Shown: positions 5,806 through 5,841 of the stretch, piece by piece
Layout: each line of letters begins with the position of its first letter
Position numbering within the stretch: position 1 is the stretch's first letter
From: Pseudorhodobacter antarcticus
Lineage (GTDB): Bacteria > Pseudomonadota > Alphaproteobacteria > Rhodobacterales > Rhodobacteraceae
Direction of reading: 5' to 3'
DNA: 5,841 nt
Assembly: GCA_945897655.1 (NCBI GenBank)
Contig: CAMDHB010000236.1
Span: 1-5,841, forward strand
The notes under the pieces: generated by a model
Databases searched by the model: none
What the model saw: the letters and a program-made list of their open reading frames with translations, nothing else
What the model was told of the DNA's origin: nothing
Translations under genes and position numbers: made by a program

Positions 5806-5841
5806 GTCTGGTGGACAACAGCCGCCGGATAGTCAGCCATG

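Overview
This is a GC-rich bacterial window that looks alphaproteobacterial, most probably from the Rhodobacterales (Rhodobacter/Roseobacter group). The assignment rests on protein style: the first residues of the ribosome recycling factor, the divergent Rhodobacterales-type MiaA, and a Tat-exported peptide-binding protein whose first 100 residues resemble a family common in that order. It is an inference from recognition, not from a database search.

Left half, minus strand (read right to left): pyrH (UMP kinase), a gene for a secreted RTX-type calcium-binding protein, frr (ribosome recycling factor), and uppS (undecaprenyl diphosphate synthase), which runs off the left edge. pyrH-frr-uppS is a classic conserved housekeeping cluster linking pyrimidine supply, translation and cell-wall lipid carrier synthesis. 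The RTX gene sits in the middle in the same orientation, with gaps of about 110 and 129 bases on either side. It therefore looks like an accessory gene added to a conserved block. Two adjacent hairpins lie between pyrH and the RTX gene.

Centre: pyrH and miaA (tRNA dimethylallyltransferase) are divergent and share a 124-base intergenic region with a candidate pyrH promoter and a short tandem repeat. miaA ends in a well-formed nested intrinsic terminator with a UUCG tetraloop and five Ts.

Right half, plus strand: an AraC-family regulator, then a 335-base gap containing a direct repeat with 20-base spacing (a geometry typical of AraC-family operators), then the start of a periplasmic peptide/nickel-type ABC transporter substrate-binding protein. 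That last gene has a good ribosome binding site and Tat signal. It hits a stop after 109 residues, where the family is normally about 500, so it appears broken close to the right edge. The regulator probably controls this transport locus.

No RNA gene, CRISPR array or complete mobile element is visible. No wholly new system is evident. The points most worth checking are the RTX gene inside the pyrH-frr block with its two-part repeat architecture, the broken binding protein at the right edge, and the candidate operator.
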